The notes under the pieces are model-generated. The model searched no databases, was not told the DNA's origin, and was given only the letters and a program-made list of their open reading frames with translations. Made by a program: the position numbers and the translations under genes. Positions 30,914 through 39,229 of a stretch of 39,229 nt of DNA are shown in pieces. The first letter of the stretch is position 1, and each line of letters starts with the position of its first letter. This DNA is from Lachnospiraceae bacterium (GTDB lineage: Bacteria > Bacillota > Clostridia > Lachnospirales > Lachnospiraceae), in the NCBI GenBank assembly GCA_017455435.1, contig JAFTAU010000056.1:1-39229 (forward strand). The letters are read 5' to 3'.

Positions 30914-32059
30914 CTAAAAATCCGCATCGCGGCTGCGCCGCTGCAATCCGATATTCAGCACTACACCCATTCCGATAAACAGACTGAAAACAGAGCTGAC
31001 TCCGGCGCTCATAAACGGCAGCGGCAGTCCCGTATTGGGAAGCAGACCTGTTGCGACGCCGATATTGACAAAAGTCTGGAAAGCAATCAGACAGCCCATG
31101 CCGACTGCTATTATCCTGCCGCCCATATCCTTTGCTCTCATTCCTATTTTGAAACATTCGATTACAAGCAGGCTGATAAGCACAAGAACAACCATACTGC
31201 CTACAAAACCGAGCTCCTCTCCCACTACCGAAAAGATAAAATCAGAGTTTTCTTCTGAAAGGAAATTTCCGTTTTTGACAGATTCAAAACTGGTAGTGTT
31301 CAGACCTTTTCCGTAAAGCTGCCCGGACGAGATGGCCAGAACGGAATTGTCCTGCTGCGTGGTCAGACCGCTGGCGGAATAATCGGAAGGAAAAAGCCAG
31401 GACAATATCCTGTTCCTTTGATATTCCTGAAGAATCAGCCCCTTTGAAAGCAGAAAGATAAACACGGCAAAGGAAGGAACAGCTACGCCCAGCGCCCCCA
31501 GTATCCATTTGTAGCTGAGCTTTGCCACATAAAGCATACAAAGGAATACAAATACATTTACGAGCGTAGTGGAAAGGTCAGGCTCCAGCAGTATCATAAG
31601 AGCCGGTGCGGCAAAAAGTCCCAGTGCACCGAAAAGATATAGCGGCTTATTCAGCTTTTCTCTGAAATAATGAAAATAACTTGCAAAAACAATTATCAAT
31701 CCTATCTTTGCAAATTCCGAGGGCTGAATACGTATTCCGGCTATATCTACCCAGCGCGTCGCGTAATTAATGGTTTTTCCGAATACCAGCACAGCGCCAA
31801 GCAGTGCCATAACAACGATATAGATTATCGGGGCCAGTTTGAAATAAATATGATAGTCAAGGAGCGACAGCCCTATCATAAAAACCGCGCCGGTAATAAT
31901 GCCTATAAGCTGCTTCTGGAGATTCGCGTCCTTGTCGGGGTCGTTTATCATTGCGCTTGTAAGCACCAGATAGCCTAAGGTGCATATTGCGGCTATCAGA
32001 AAAACGAGTTTGAAATTGTATCTTCTGAGCCTGTACTCAGATAGCCCCATCAGCTTCAT
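30914..32059 (-). CDS. rodA: Rod-shape SEDS peptidoglycan polymerase RodA
   Basis: A 381-residue ten-helix SEDS protein that polymerises glycan strands for side-wall growth. Marks are RWVDIAGIRIQPSEFAKIG, LLEPDLSTTLV, GQLYGKGLN, NSDFIFSVVGEELGFVG and the closing GLPLPFMSAGVSSV, with the catalytic Asp within the EPDLST loop. It follows a class B PBP gene by 11 bases, the usual RodA-PBP2 pairing. A GGAGGCC site precedes ATG 32059. FtsW would normally lie in the dcw cluster, so RodA fits better. Confidence 0.93.
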   Translation of the reverse strand: MKLMGLSEYRLRRYNFKLVFLIAAICTLGYLVLTSAMINDPDKDANLQKQLIGIITGAVFMIGLSLLDYHIYFKLAPIIYIVVMALLGAVLVFGKTINYATRWVDIAGIRIQPSEFAKIGLIIVFASYFHYFREKLNKPLYLFGALGLFAAPALMILLEPDLSTTLVNVFVFLCMLYVAKLSYKWILGALGVAVPSFAVFIFLLSKGLILQEYQRNRILSWLFPSDYSASGLTTQQDNSVLAISSGQLYGKGLNTTSFESVKNGNFLSEENSDFIFSVVGEELGFVGSMVVLVLISLLVIECFKIGMRAKDMGGRIIAVGMGCLIAFQTFVNIGVATGLLPNTGLPLPFMSAGVSSVFSLFIGMGVVLNIGLQRRSRDADF

Positions 32060-32070
32060 TTTGGCCTCCG

Positions 32071-35043
32071 TCAGTCAATTATCAGCGCGTTACTGGCCTT
32101 TGAAGCGCCTCTCGCAAGAATATCATCCAGCGTGAGCTTTCCGTAATAAAAATCATATACATCGCTTGTTATCTTTACGGAGTTGGACGCCGAATATCCG
32201 AAAATAATGGTGGTCGCAACTCCGATTTCGGGATTGTTATAAGGAGCGTAGGATATAAAATTGGCGTGGTTCGGACGCAGCTTGTTCTCTTCGGCTGTGC
32301 CGGTCTTGCCCGCTATTTCAACGTCGCAGGTGATGTTTTTCTTTGTACCGGAATTATCCGTGGCAACGGCTCTCATACCTGCATGAATCGAATTCCACGT
32401 GCCTTTTTGAAGTTCACTCTTTCCTGACAGCACAGGCTCGGGATCCTCGAGCAGAGCGCCGTCGGAATCCGTTATCTTGTCAATAAGAGTAAGGTCGTAA
32501 ATGTCTCCGCCGTTTGCGAGTGTGGCCAGATACCTCGCAAGCTGAACATTGGAAAATACGTTGGTTCCCTGACCTATGGCAGAGGGAATGGGAGCCTCGT
32601 CGGAAATATGCGGTTCGTTTTCGTTAAGCTGAATGCCGGTCTTGCTGCCAAGGCCAAGCCTTGTGGCGTATTCATCCAAAACGGAAAGACCCTTCGGTTC
32701 ATTATAAGCCTCTTCGCCCTTGCTGTTTGTTGCCAGCGAAAGTCTCCAGCCCATTTCAGAGAAGAAATAGTTGCAGGACTGCGCAATGGCCCCGATAATA
32801 TTCAGCTTTCCGTGAGATTCGTGATATGTCGTATAGTATGAACAGGCGAGACTCAGTCCCTGCTTTGTGAATATACCCTGGGTGTCGATAATCTCATCGG
32901 AAGTGACAACGCCTTCCTCGAGGGCCGCCGCCGTAGTAACGAGCTTGAAAACGGAGCCGGGCGCCTTCTGTGCCTGAGTGGCAGTATTGTAAAGGGGCGA
33001 ACTGAGGTCATTAACCAGCTGCCTGTAATAAGCAGCGTCAATGGAACCTGACAGTCTGTTGTTGTCGTAGCTGGGATAGGAAACACAGGCCAGAACATCG
33101 CCGGTATATATGTCAACAATCGTAACAGCTGCGGAACAGGGGTCCATGGCAAGCTGCGCGGGCGTAATCTCGAGCGAAGAAATCTTTGCCTTCATAAATT
33201 CATAAGCGGCGCTGCCGTTTCCGCTCCTGAGACTCGAAACAGCCTTTTCGTCGCGTTCCAGAATACCCTGATCAAAAAGTGCCAGACAAATATCGTTTCC
33301 GGAAATTTTTCGGTTGTAAACAAGATATTTATAAATGCGCTTTGTGAAGGTATCGCTCTCCTTCAAAAGCCCGATGGTTCTGTCCACAAGCGAGTTATAG
33401 GTTTGCTCCGCTCCCACGTATTTGTCACTCAAATCAAGCTTTGAGACATCTACCCAGCCATTTTCCAGAGCGTATTTCAAAAACTCCTCGAGGCTGATGG
33501 TTTCATCGGTCTTGTAGGCTTTGTAAACCTCGTTGTTTTTATCCACTTTATCTTTTATCAGATATCCTGACTGGAGCAAAGCGTCATAGGTCAGACTGAA
33601 ATATGACTTTGCAAAGTTTTCCTCCCCGTCTTCTACCTGACCGCCGAGATCTTTGTAGGCGGTGGGATTATCCGACAAAAGCTCATCGCGAATAAAGGAG
33701 TAGACCTCATCCTGACCGCTCAGATACGCTTCGTAGATGCGCTTTTCGGCATCGCCGGCGGTTTCATCAGAAAAACCGTTCATATTGAGAATATTGTTGT
33801 TTATCATCTGAAAATAAACTTCGTAGATGGAAAGGCGGCGCTTGGCAGCCGCGGTTCCCGCAGCGTTATAAACCTTTGAATTATCAAGTTTATCTATAAT
33901 AATTCCAGCCAGATGCTGTTCTATCAGATGATATATTCCTTTTTGAAGATCAGCATCGATAGTCAGATAGACATCGCTTCCTGTCTTGGAGTCAGTCTCA
34001 TCGGTTATCTCAAGGATGCGTCCGAGACTGTCCAGATACATGGTTCGGCTGCCCTTTTCGCCCTGGAGATATTCTTCCATAGAAGCCTCAATGCCTGTTT
34101 TTCCAACTATGTCGCCCGCGGCGTATTTTTCCTCTCCTGAGGGAGCGTCTTTATTCAGACTGTCGAGATCCTCGGCACTGGCGATACCGGTATATCCGAG
34201 AATATGAGCATAATAAACGCCGTCCGGATAAACACGTTTGTAGTCCTCTTCTATGTCAACGCCGGAAAACTCACCTCCGCGCTCGAGAACTTCCGTCATG
34301 GTCTCTCTGGAAACGTCTTTTGAAATCACGACAGATTTGTATCGCTGATATGCGTTTGATGCCAGCAGATATCTGATATTGATAACTCTCAGCGCGTCGG
34401 CACGCGAAATATCATATGTGCCATCGCTTTCGCGGCTTCCGTATCTGCCGACGCCGTATCTCTCATAAAGCAGCTCATACAGCCCGTTTGCGGACAGATT
34501 TATATCACATTTTTCGTCATCGATAACTTCCTGTACGGAGTGCTTTCCATATACATCGCGCAGCAGGCGCCTGACCTCGGACTCTCCGGCGGAATAAGTC
34601 ATCGTGCCCTTTTCGTCTATATAAAGCGGCAGAGGCGTCACTACGCTCTCGGAATGCCTGTCAATAATCTTCAGAAGCTCTAAGATCATCAGATTCTTCT
34701 GATAGCCGTTGTATTCTCCGCTGTCTTTGAGCGTAACGGAATAAACCAGCTCGTTATAGGCCAGCAGCTTTCCGTTTCTGTCATAAATATTGCCTCGTGT
34801 GGGCGGCAGGGAGATGGTGCGAAGCGTTTTTTGCTCCAGATACTTTTCCTGAGCCTCTTTTCCGTTTACTATCTGCAGATTGTAAAGATGAACTGTAAGA
34901 ATTATAAAGAAAGCGACAAAAATCAGACCTATCACGAACAGCCGCGAGGTAACAAATTCTTTTATTTTATTCCCGATTATTTCAAGAATTTCTTTAAACA
35001 AATTTCTTCGCCTTCTTCTTTTCTGTCTTTTCGAGCCACTCAC
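32071..35043 (-). CDS. mrdA: Penicillin-binding protein 2 (class B transpeptidase) with large insertion
   Basis: A 990-residue PBP2, against ~620-720 for most. After a basic N-terminus and one helix (about 35-57) come the pedestal motif PPTRGNIYDRNG and the transpeptidase domain with SVFK (active Ser near 696), SCN near 757 and KTGT near 912. Between DADLQKG (about 363) and DPCSAAVTIVDIYTG (about 632) lie some 245 extra, mainly helical and charged residues with no recognised domain. The start is uncertain: GTG 35043 overlaps mreD by 50 bases without a ribosome site, while TTG at 35001 has AGAAGG upstream and overlaps by only 8. It crosslinks RodA-made strands. Confidence 0.92.
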   Translation of the reverse strand: MSGSKRQKRRRRRNLFKEILEIIGNKIKEFVTSRLFVIGLIFVAFFIILTVHLYNLQIVNGKEAQEKYLEQKTLRTISLPPTRGNIYDRNGKLLAYNELVYSVTLKDSGEYNGYQKNLMILELLKIIDRHSESVVTPLPLYIDEKGTMTYSAGESEVRRLLRDVYGKHSVQEVIDDEKCDINLSANGLYELLYERYGVGRYGSRESDGTYDISRADALRVINIRYLLASNAYQRYKSVVISKDVSRETMTEVLERGGEFSGVDIEEDYKRVYPDGVYYAHILGYTGIASAEDLDSLNKDAPSGEEKYAAGDIVGKTGIEASMEEYLQGEKGSRTMYLDSLGRILEITDETDSKTGSDVYLTIDADLQKGIYHLIEQHLAGIIIDKLDNSKVYNAAGTAAAKRRLSIYEVYFQMINNNILNMNGFSDETAGDAEKRIYEAYLSGQDEVYSFIRDELLSDNPTAYKDLGGQVEDGEENFAKSYFSLTYDALLQSGYLIKDKVDKNNEVYKAYKTDETISLEEFLKYALENGWVDVSKLDLSDKYVGAEQTYNSLVDRTIGLLKESDTFTKRIYKYLVYNRKISGNDICLALFDQGILERDEKAVSSLRSGNGSAAYEFMKAKISSLEITPAQLAMDPCSAAVTIVDIYTGDVLACVSYPSYDNNRLSGSIDAAYYRQLVNDLSSPLYNTATQAQKAPGSVFKLVTTAAALEEGVVTSDEIIDTQGIFTKQGLSLACSYYTTYHESHGKLNIIGAIAQSCNYFFSEMGWRLSLATNSKGEEAYNEPKGLSVLDEYATRLGLGSKTGIQLNENEPHISDEAPIPSAIGQGTNVFSNVQLARYLATLANGGDIYDLTLIDKITDSDGALLEDPEPVLSGKSELQKGTWNSIHAGMRAVATDNSGTKKNITCDVEIAGKTGTAEENKLRPNHANFISYAPYNNPEIGVATTIIFGYSASNSVKITSDVYDFYYGKLTLDDILARGASKASNALIID

Positions 35044-35512
35044 TGAGAGCTTTGACAGGTTTGTATAAAATCAGCACCAAAAGCAGTGTGTAAACCATTT
35101 CGGGCAGAATGATTTTTTTGAGGTAATATCCGAAACCGGAAGCGCCCTTCAGAAGAAAACCGGTCAGGAATACATATATATTGAATATAAAATCACTCAT
35201 CAGACCGAGCAGCACGACCGGCAGGGAGGATTCCATATAAAAGAGTCCTCCGATAATGCCGTTTCCATAGCCTATAGCCATATAAATCAGTGCATAATAC
35301 CCTATCCGGGCCCCGAAGAAAAAATCTGTGAGCAGGCCGGAGGCAAAGCCTATCAGCATACCGTCAAGCTTTCCTCGTATAAGCCCGAACATAAACGTGA
35401 TAATAAGAAGCAGATTCGGAGTGCAGTCAATCCACTTTATGGCCGCAAAGAAATTGTTCTGAAGCATAAAAGCGGCAAGTATCAGCAGAATGTAAGCGAT
35501 AATCCTCTTCAA
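34994..35512 (-). CDS. mreD: Rod-shape-determining protein MreD
   Basis: A 172-residue protein with about five or six transmembrane helices, including PNLLLIITFMFGLIRGKLDGMLIGFASGLLTDFFFG and a lysine-rich tail. It is part of the elongasome and overlaps mreC by 4 bases upstream and the PBP2 gene downstream. Family sequences are poorly conserved, but context settles the call. Confidence 0.92.
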   Translation of the reverse strand: MKRIIAYILLILAAFMLQNNFFAAIKWIDCTPNLLLIITFMFGLIRGKLDGMLIGFASGLLTDFFFGARIGYYALIYMAIGYGNGIIGGLFYMESSLPVVLLGLMSDFIFNIYVFLTGFLLKGASGFGYYLKKIILPEMVYTLLLVLILYKPVKALSEWLEKTEKKKAKKFV

Positions 35513-36357
35513 TATTCGCCGTTCTCCTTGAGCTGTGTGATGACCAGAACAGAATCAAGATGTGAAAAATCCACGACCGGGGTGAGATATCCGGACTTGG
35601 TCAGACTGTTCGAATCCCCGGTGATGTTTTTGGCGTAGCCTATCAGAATGCCCGGCAGATAAAGGCTGCTCTTGTTGTCTGTGACAATCTTGTAGTCATC
35701 GTAGATGTCGGCGTCCTTTTCCATCTTTTCGAGAATCAGCATTCCTTCTTCATATATTTCCAGATCGCCCCTGACTATGCAGGAATCTCCGGAAATGACG
35801 GACATTCCGCCTACCATACAGTCATGGTCAATGATGGTTCTGACAGTGGCGGAATTGGAATAGACGGCTGTCACGATGCCTACCAGACCGCCCTGCGCGA
35901 TAACATTCATATTTACTGAAATGCCGTCATTTGCGCCACGGTCAATAAGGACAGTCTTGTTCCAGTTTGTGGAGTTTTCACCGATAATATGCGCTCCGAT
36001 GGTAGGATAATCGGGATATTCATCCTTCATATCAAGAAGCTCTTTGTATGAATCGAGTTCTTTTTCCTGAAGCTGATATTTGGCCACTTCCATTCTGAGA
36101 TACGCGAGTTCATCTTCCAGATCTTCGTTTCTGTCCCGGACGTCCTTCAGCTCTGAGATCTCCTCCGCCTTGTCGGAAATAAAACCTCCGATTTTGTTCA
36201 TACCGTTCTGCATGGGCATGAGGACAGTGTTGATAGTACTCCTGACCCTGCTGTTGATTCTTGAGCTTACGGAACTGAGTATAAGCAAAAGAACGCACAC
36301 TATCACAAGAATGAGAAATATATGCTTAGGCTGAAATTGAGAATCTTTTTTGTTCAT
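35509..36357 (-). CDS. mreC: Rod-shape-determining protein MreC
   Basis: A 282-residue bitopic protein: cytoplasmic tail, one helix (about 13-30), a coiled coil (about 60-110) and the extracellular double beta-barrel with VLIDRGANDGISVNMNVIAQGGLVG. MreC scaffolds PBP2 and RodA. It overlaps radC by four bases upstream. In Bacillus the order is radC-mreB-mreC-mreD; mreB is absent here. Confidence 0.95.
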   Translation of the reverse strand: MNKKDSQFQPKHIFLILVIVCVLLLILSSVSSRINSRVRSTINTVLMPMQNGMNKIGGFISDKAEEISELKDVRDRNEDLEDELAYLRMEVAKYQLQEKELDSYKELLDMKDEYPDYPTIGAHIIGENSTNWNKTVLIDRGANDGISVNMNVIAQGGLVGIVTAVYSNSATVRTIIDHDCMVGGMSVISGDSCIVRGDLEIYEEGMLILEKMEKDADIYDDYKIVTDNKSSLYLPGILIGYAKNITGDSNSLTKSGYLTPVVDFSHLDSVLVITQLKENGEY

Positions 36358-37055
36358 AATACTCCGCTGTCTTTGAGGCTCACGTAGCTGTTGTCACCGA
36401 TAATGATATGATCCATCAAAGGAACCTTTAGCATCTCTCCCGCTTTTTTGATCTCGTTTGTGAGAATCAAATCGTCCGCGGATGGAGACGGGTCTCCGCT
36501 GGGGTGATTGTGCAGTATCACCATGAATACAGCTTTGTTTTCGAGCGCCTTAATGAAGATTTCGCGAGGCGAAATAATTGAAGCATTTACCGTGCCGGTG
36601 CTGATGATGTCGTCTCTTAGCAGATTGCATTTAGTGTCAAAAAAAACAGCTCTGACCTGCTCCTGCTGCAAATGCCTCATGCTCTCCATATAGTAATCGG
36701 CAATGGATTTTGAGGAACTGAGCGTGATTTTCTCTGAGGCGGTTTCTTTTGAAAGCCGCCTGCACAGCTCCCCGATACATCTCAGGAGAACTGCTTTTAC
36801 AGGGCCGATACCCTTGGTCTTTGTGAGGTCATTGACGCTTGAATAGAAAATGTCTGCAAGCGTATGGTGACCTTCATATCGTTTTAAAAGTTCTCCGGCA
36901 AGCTGATATGCGCTCTTTCCGCCATAGCCTGTTTTCAGAATCACGGACAAAAGCTCCGTGTTTGAAAGAGCTTCCGGACCGTACCTCAGACAGCGCTCAT
37001 AAGGCCGTTCATCAAAAGGAAGCTCCTTCATAGTAAGTGTTTGTTGCTGGTTCAT
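36354..37055 (-). CDS. radC: RadC/DUF2466 JAB-domain protein
   Basis: A 233-residue protein with an N-terminal helix-hairpin-helix region (TKTKGIGPVKAVLL) and a C-terminal JAB/MPN-like domain with the metal motif HNHPSGDPSPSADD (H182, H184, D194). Its biochemical role is unsettled; it is not a proven DNA-repair protein. ATG 37055 has a GAGGAGGT site; the frame extends to 37085 without one. It heads the mre operon. Confidence 0.92.
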   Translation of the reverse strand: MNQQQTLTMKELPFDERPYERCLRYGPEALSNTELLSVILKTGYGGKSAYQLAGELLKRYEGHHTLADIFYSSVNDLTKTKGIGPVKAVLLRCIGELCRRLSKETASEKITLSSSKSIADYYMESMRHLQQEQVRAVFFDTKCNLLRDDIISTGTVNASIISPREIFIKALENKAVFMVILHNHPSGDPSPSADDLILTNEIKKAGEMLKVPLMDHIIIGDNSYVSLKDSGVL

Positions 37056-37112
37056 TTTACCTCCTCTTGGTCCTTCCGAGTCCAACCTTGTGAGGTAAAT
37101 TACCGTCTTTTT

Positions 37113-37121
37113 ATTATATCA
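37113..37121 (-). promoter_or_regulatory. Extended -10 promoter of the radC-mre operon
   Basis: On the - strand TGATATAAT (37121-37113) is an extended -10 box (TGnTATAAT); the matching -35 region is poor. It overlaps the stop of the PLP enzyme gene. The symmetric GGTAAATTACC (37094-37104) just downstream is a possible operator. Confidence 0.45.
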
Positions 37122-38399
37122 AAGCATATAACCTGCGTCTATCAGTTTTTGGAGTGCCAGCATTATTCCAAGCTTTGCATGATGCCAGGTAAGTCCTCCC
37201 TGAAAATAGACAGTATAAGGGTCTCTCATGGGTCCGTCAGCGGATAATTCTATAGACGAGCCCTGCACAAAAGCTCCTGCCGCCATAATGACATCATCGT
37301 CATATCCGGGCATCGCCCATGGCTCAGGAGTAACATAGCTGTCTACGGGAGCTACCGCCTGAATGCCGCGGCAAAAGGCCTGCAGGTATTCGGGTTTTAA
37401 AAGGTCTATCGCCTGAATAATATCATGCCGTGCTTCATCTCCCGCGGGATGCGCTTTAAAACCGGCTGCTTCAAAAAGCTTTGCGGCGAAAATCGCACCT
37501 TTCTCAGCAGATGCGGTCACCTGAGGCGCCAGGAAAAAGCCCTGATAGAGGGCGGTATTTATTCCGAGGCTGGCACCCACTTCTCTTCCGAGTCCGGGAG
37601 AAGTCAGTCTGGCGGCGGCTTTTTCTATGCAGCTCTTTGTGCCGCAGATATATCCGCCCATGGGTGCGAGGCCGCCTCCGGGATTCTTTATCAGAGAGCC
37701 GACAGTCATATCTGCATCCACGTCCGAGGGCTCGATGGTTTCGGTGAATTCACCGTAGCAGTTATCTACCATACAGATAATATCGGGCTTTATGTATTTT
37801 ATAAAAGAAATCAGCTCGCCGATTTTTTCCACGGAAAAGGTGGGGCGGCTCGCATAGCCCTTTGAACGCTGTATGGCGGCCATTTTTGTCTGAGGCCCTA
37901 TGGCGGCTCTGATACCTTCATAGTCAAAGTCTTTATCATCAATCAGGTCGACCTGCTTATATGTTATATTAAACTCTGAAAGGGACCCGACAGACGGTCT
38001 GATGCCTATAACCTCGTGAAGGGTGTCATAAGGGGCTCCGGCAGGCAGCAGCAGCTCGTCGCCGGGACGAAGGCACGACGAAAGCGCCAGATTAAGAGCA
38101 TGCGTTCCGCAGGTGATCTGCGACCTTACGAGAGCATCTTCGGTATGAAAAGTGTCGGCGTAAACTCTCTCGAGCGCGTCCCTTCCGGCGTCATTGTATC
38201 CATAGCCGCTGCTGGCTGAGAAAAATGAGGCATTAACCCTGTTTTTCTGCATGGCGCTGAGCACTTTCAGTTGATTGTATTCGGCAATCCCGTCGATAGC
38301 TTTAAAGCGCGGCTCAAGCTCTGCTTCTATCCTTTCGGAAAGCTCCAGAACCTTTTCACCTATTCCATATTCTTTATAAAAAGCATTGATATCAGGCAT
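37119..38399 (-). CDS. ynbB: YnbB-type PLP enzyme (methionine gamma-lyase family / 'aluminium resistance' protein)
   Basis: A 426-residue fold-type I PLP enzyme. The PLP-binding Lys is probably K238 in SLIKNPGGG, and D212 in VDNCYGEF binds the pyridine ring. CGTHALNLAL forms the phosphate loop. The family (often called aluminium resistance protein) adjoins miaA, hfq and glnR in many Firmicutes. Substrate unestablished; a C-S lyase is likely from family. Its start overlaps miaA's end by 8 bases. Confidence 0.9.
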   Translation of the reverse strand: MPDINAFYKEYGIGEKVLELSERIEAELEPRFKAIDGIAEYNQLKVLSAMQKNRVNASFFSASSGYGYNDAGRDALERVYADTFHTEDALVRSQITCGTHALNLALSSCLRPGDELLLPAGAPYDTLHEVIGIRPSVGSLSEFNITYKQVDLIDDKDFDYEGIRAAIGPQTKMAAIQRSKGYASRPTFSVEKIGELISFIKYIKPDIICMVDNCYGEFTETIEPSDVDADMTVGSLIKNPGGGLAPMGGYICGTKSCIEKAAARLTSPGLGREVGASLGINTALYQGFFLAPQVTASAEKGAIFAAKLFEAAGFKAHPAGDEARHDIIQAIDLLKPEYLQAFCRGIQAVAPVDSYVTPEPWAMPGYDDDVIMAAGAFVQGSSIELSADGPMRDPYTVYFQGGLTWHHAKLGIMLALQKLIDAGYML

Positions 38400-39229
38400 T
38401 TATAATCCCTTTCTCTTTAAGCGTAATAACAATCGATTCCATCAGTTCCTCAGTGCCGCGTCCGGAAACATCAAGCCATATTACGTCCTTTTCACGTTTG
38501 TACCAGGTTGTCTGTCTTTTTGCAAAATGCCTTGTTTCCAGTTTTATTCTGTCCACTGCCTCATCAAGCGTGCATTCCCCGTAAAGATAAGCCAGGAGCT
38601 GCCTGTAGCCGAGACCCTGCATAGAGGTCATGCTCCTGTCCGCGCCGGCGTCCTTGAGCGCTTTTACTTCGTCAAGCAGCCCGTCCTCCATCATTTTGTC
38701 TACTCTGAGATTAATACGTTCATAGAGCTGCTGCCTGGGCATTTCAAGCACGAAACAGGCGTAATTGTAGGGAGAACGGCGCTCGAACTGCTCACGGTTA
38801 TGCTCTGATATGGCTCTGCCTGTATCGCGGGCAAATTCGAGGGCGCGTATAACTCTTTTTACATTATTCGGGTGAATGGCCGCAGCGGAATCCGGATCGA
38901 TTTCCCTGAGCATATTGTGAATAAACTCATTGCCGTTTTCACGTGCAAGTGCTTCGAGAAAGCTCCTGTAGGAGTTGTCCTCTCCCGTCTGCGTAAAATC
39001 AACGTCCTTTATGATTGACTGGATATAAAAGCCTGTTCCGCCGGTGATTATGGGAAGCTTGTTTTTGGAATAAATTAAATCCAAAGCCTTTTTGGCGTCT
39101 GTCTGAAATCTGACGACGTTATAATCAAAATCAAAAGGATAATCGTCTATCAGATAGTGTTTAATCCCCTGCTTTTCGGCTTCTGTAATCTTGGCGGAGC
39201 CGATGTCAAGGCCGCGGTAGACCTGCATG
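38392..39229 (-). CDS. miaA: tRNA dimethylallyltransferase MiaA (5' end outside window)
   Basis: The frame runs off the right edge, leaving about 278 C-terminal residues of a ~310-residue enzyme; the N-terminal P-loop (GPTASGKT type) is missing. Visible family marks are MQVYRGLDIGSAK, LPIITGGTGFYIQS, NVKRVIRALEF, SMQGLGYRQL and KRQTTWYKRE. MiaA puts a dimethylallyl group on A37 of UNN-decoding tRNAs. The ATG at 39226-39228 is internal (canonical DSMQVYRG), not the start. Confidence 0.96.
   Translation of the reverse strand, partial: MQVYRGLDIGSAKITEAEKQGIKHYLIDDYPFDFDYNVVRFQTDAKKALDLIYSKNKLPIITGGTGFYIQSIIKDVDFTQTGEDNSYRSFLEALARENGNEFIHNMLREIDPDSAAAIHPNNVKRVIRALEFARDTGRAISEHNREQFERRSPYNYACFVLEMPRQQLYERINLRVDKMMEDGLLDEVKALKDAGADRSMTSMQGLGYRQLLAYLYGECTLDEAVDRIKLETRHFAKRQTTWYKREKDVIWLDVSGRGTEELMESIVITLKEKGIINA

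Noticed and set aside
1-39229. CRISPR array, tRNA or rRNA genes
   Set aside because: No regularly spaced repeats, cloverleaf-like sequences or rRNA motifs were found on reading the intergenic regions.

Overview
The window looks like a chromosomal segment of a strictly anaerobic Gram-positive bacterium of the class Clostridia, probably a gut, rumen or digester member of the Oscillospiraceae or a related family. This placement is inferred from gene content: a ferredoxin-type energy-converting hydrogenase with no quinone genes, a LexA box of the Bacillus type (CGAAC-N4-GTTTG) beside a LysM division suppressor, SepF, strong GGAGG ribosome sites with frequent TTG starts, and an N-terminally short ribosomal protein L27. 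Both ends are cut inside genes (hypE at the left, miaA at the right). No tRNA, rRNA, CRISPR array or complete insertion sequence was seen.

Bases 1-9930 hold hydrogenase genes on the + strand. After the C-terminal part of hypE comes a tightly packed operon: a NuoC-like subunit, the [NiFe] large subunit, hypA, hypB, then eight Mrp-type antiporter genes (E, F, G, MbhD-like, MbhE-like, B, C, D), a NuoH-like membrane subunit, the small subunit, and a polyferredoxin with four [4Fe-4S] motifs. The Mrp order equals mbhABCDEFGH of the archaeal membrane-bound hydrogenase. The complex should oxidise reduced ferredoxin, release H2 and pump Na+ or H+. The operon ends at a strong terminator (9899-9925).

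Bases 10028-14930 carry an RND-family exporter with a large coiled-coil insertion, followed 2 bases later by holA; a bidirectional terminator separates holA from rpsT (- strand).

Bases 15275-24733 and on to 25398 are housekeeping genes on the + strand: the L21 leader, rplU, rpmA, obgE, yhbY, a nadD-yqeK fusion, rsfS, a membrane-fusion-like protein, sepF, lspA, rluD, a cytidylate-kinase-like gene, glmM and a left-handed beta-helix protein. They join ribosome assembly, NAD and Ap4A metabolism, division and cell-wall precursor supply.

Bases 25399-30397 are more individual: an orphan type IV pilin-like protein with a C-terminal BspA-like repeat, under a promoter with a perfect palindrome in its spacer and a folded leader; a ttcA-type tRNA thiolase with another folded leader; a XerS-like single tyrosine recombinase; and a divergent SOS pair (yneA-like and lexA) with up to five LexA-box-like sites. 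Just after lexA lies a 276-bp foldback (MITE-like) element that forms one long imperfect hairpin.

Bases 30398-39229 are on the - strand. They hold a small P-loop protein, the elongation genes rodA, mrdA (PBP2 with a roughly 245-residue insertion), mreD, mreC and radC with no mreB between radC and mreC, then a YnbB-type PLP enzyme and miaA.

The best candidates for something undescribed are the foldback element, the folded pilin leader and operator, and the Mbh-like bacterial hydrogenase operon with its rearranged catalytic half.
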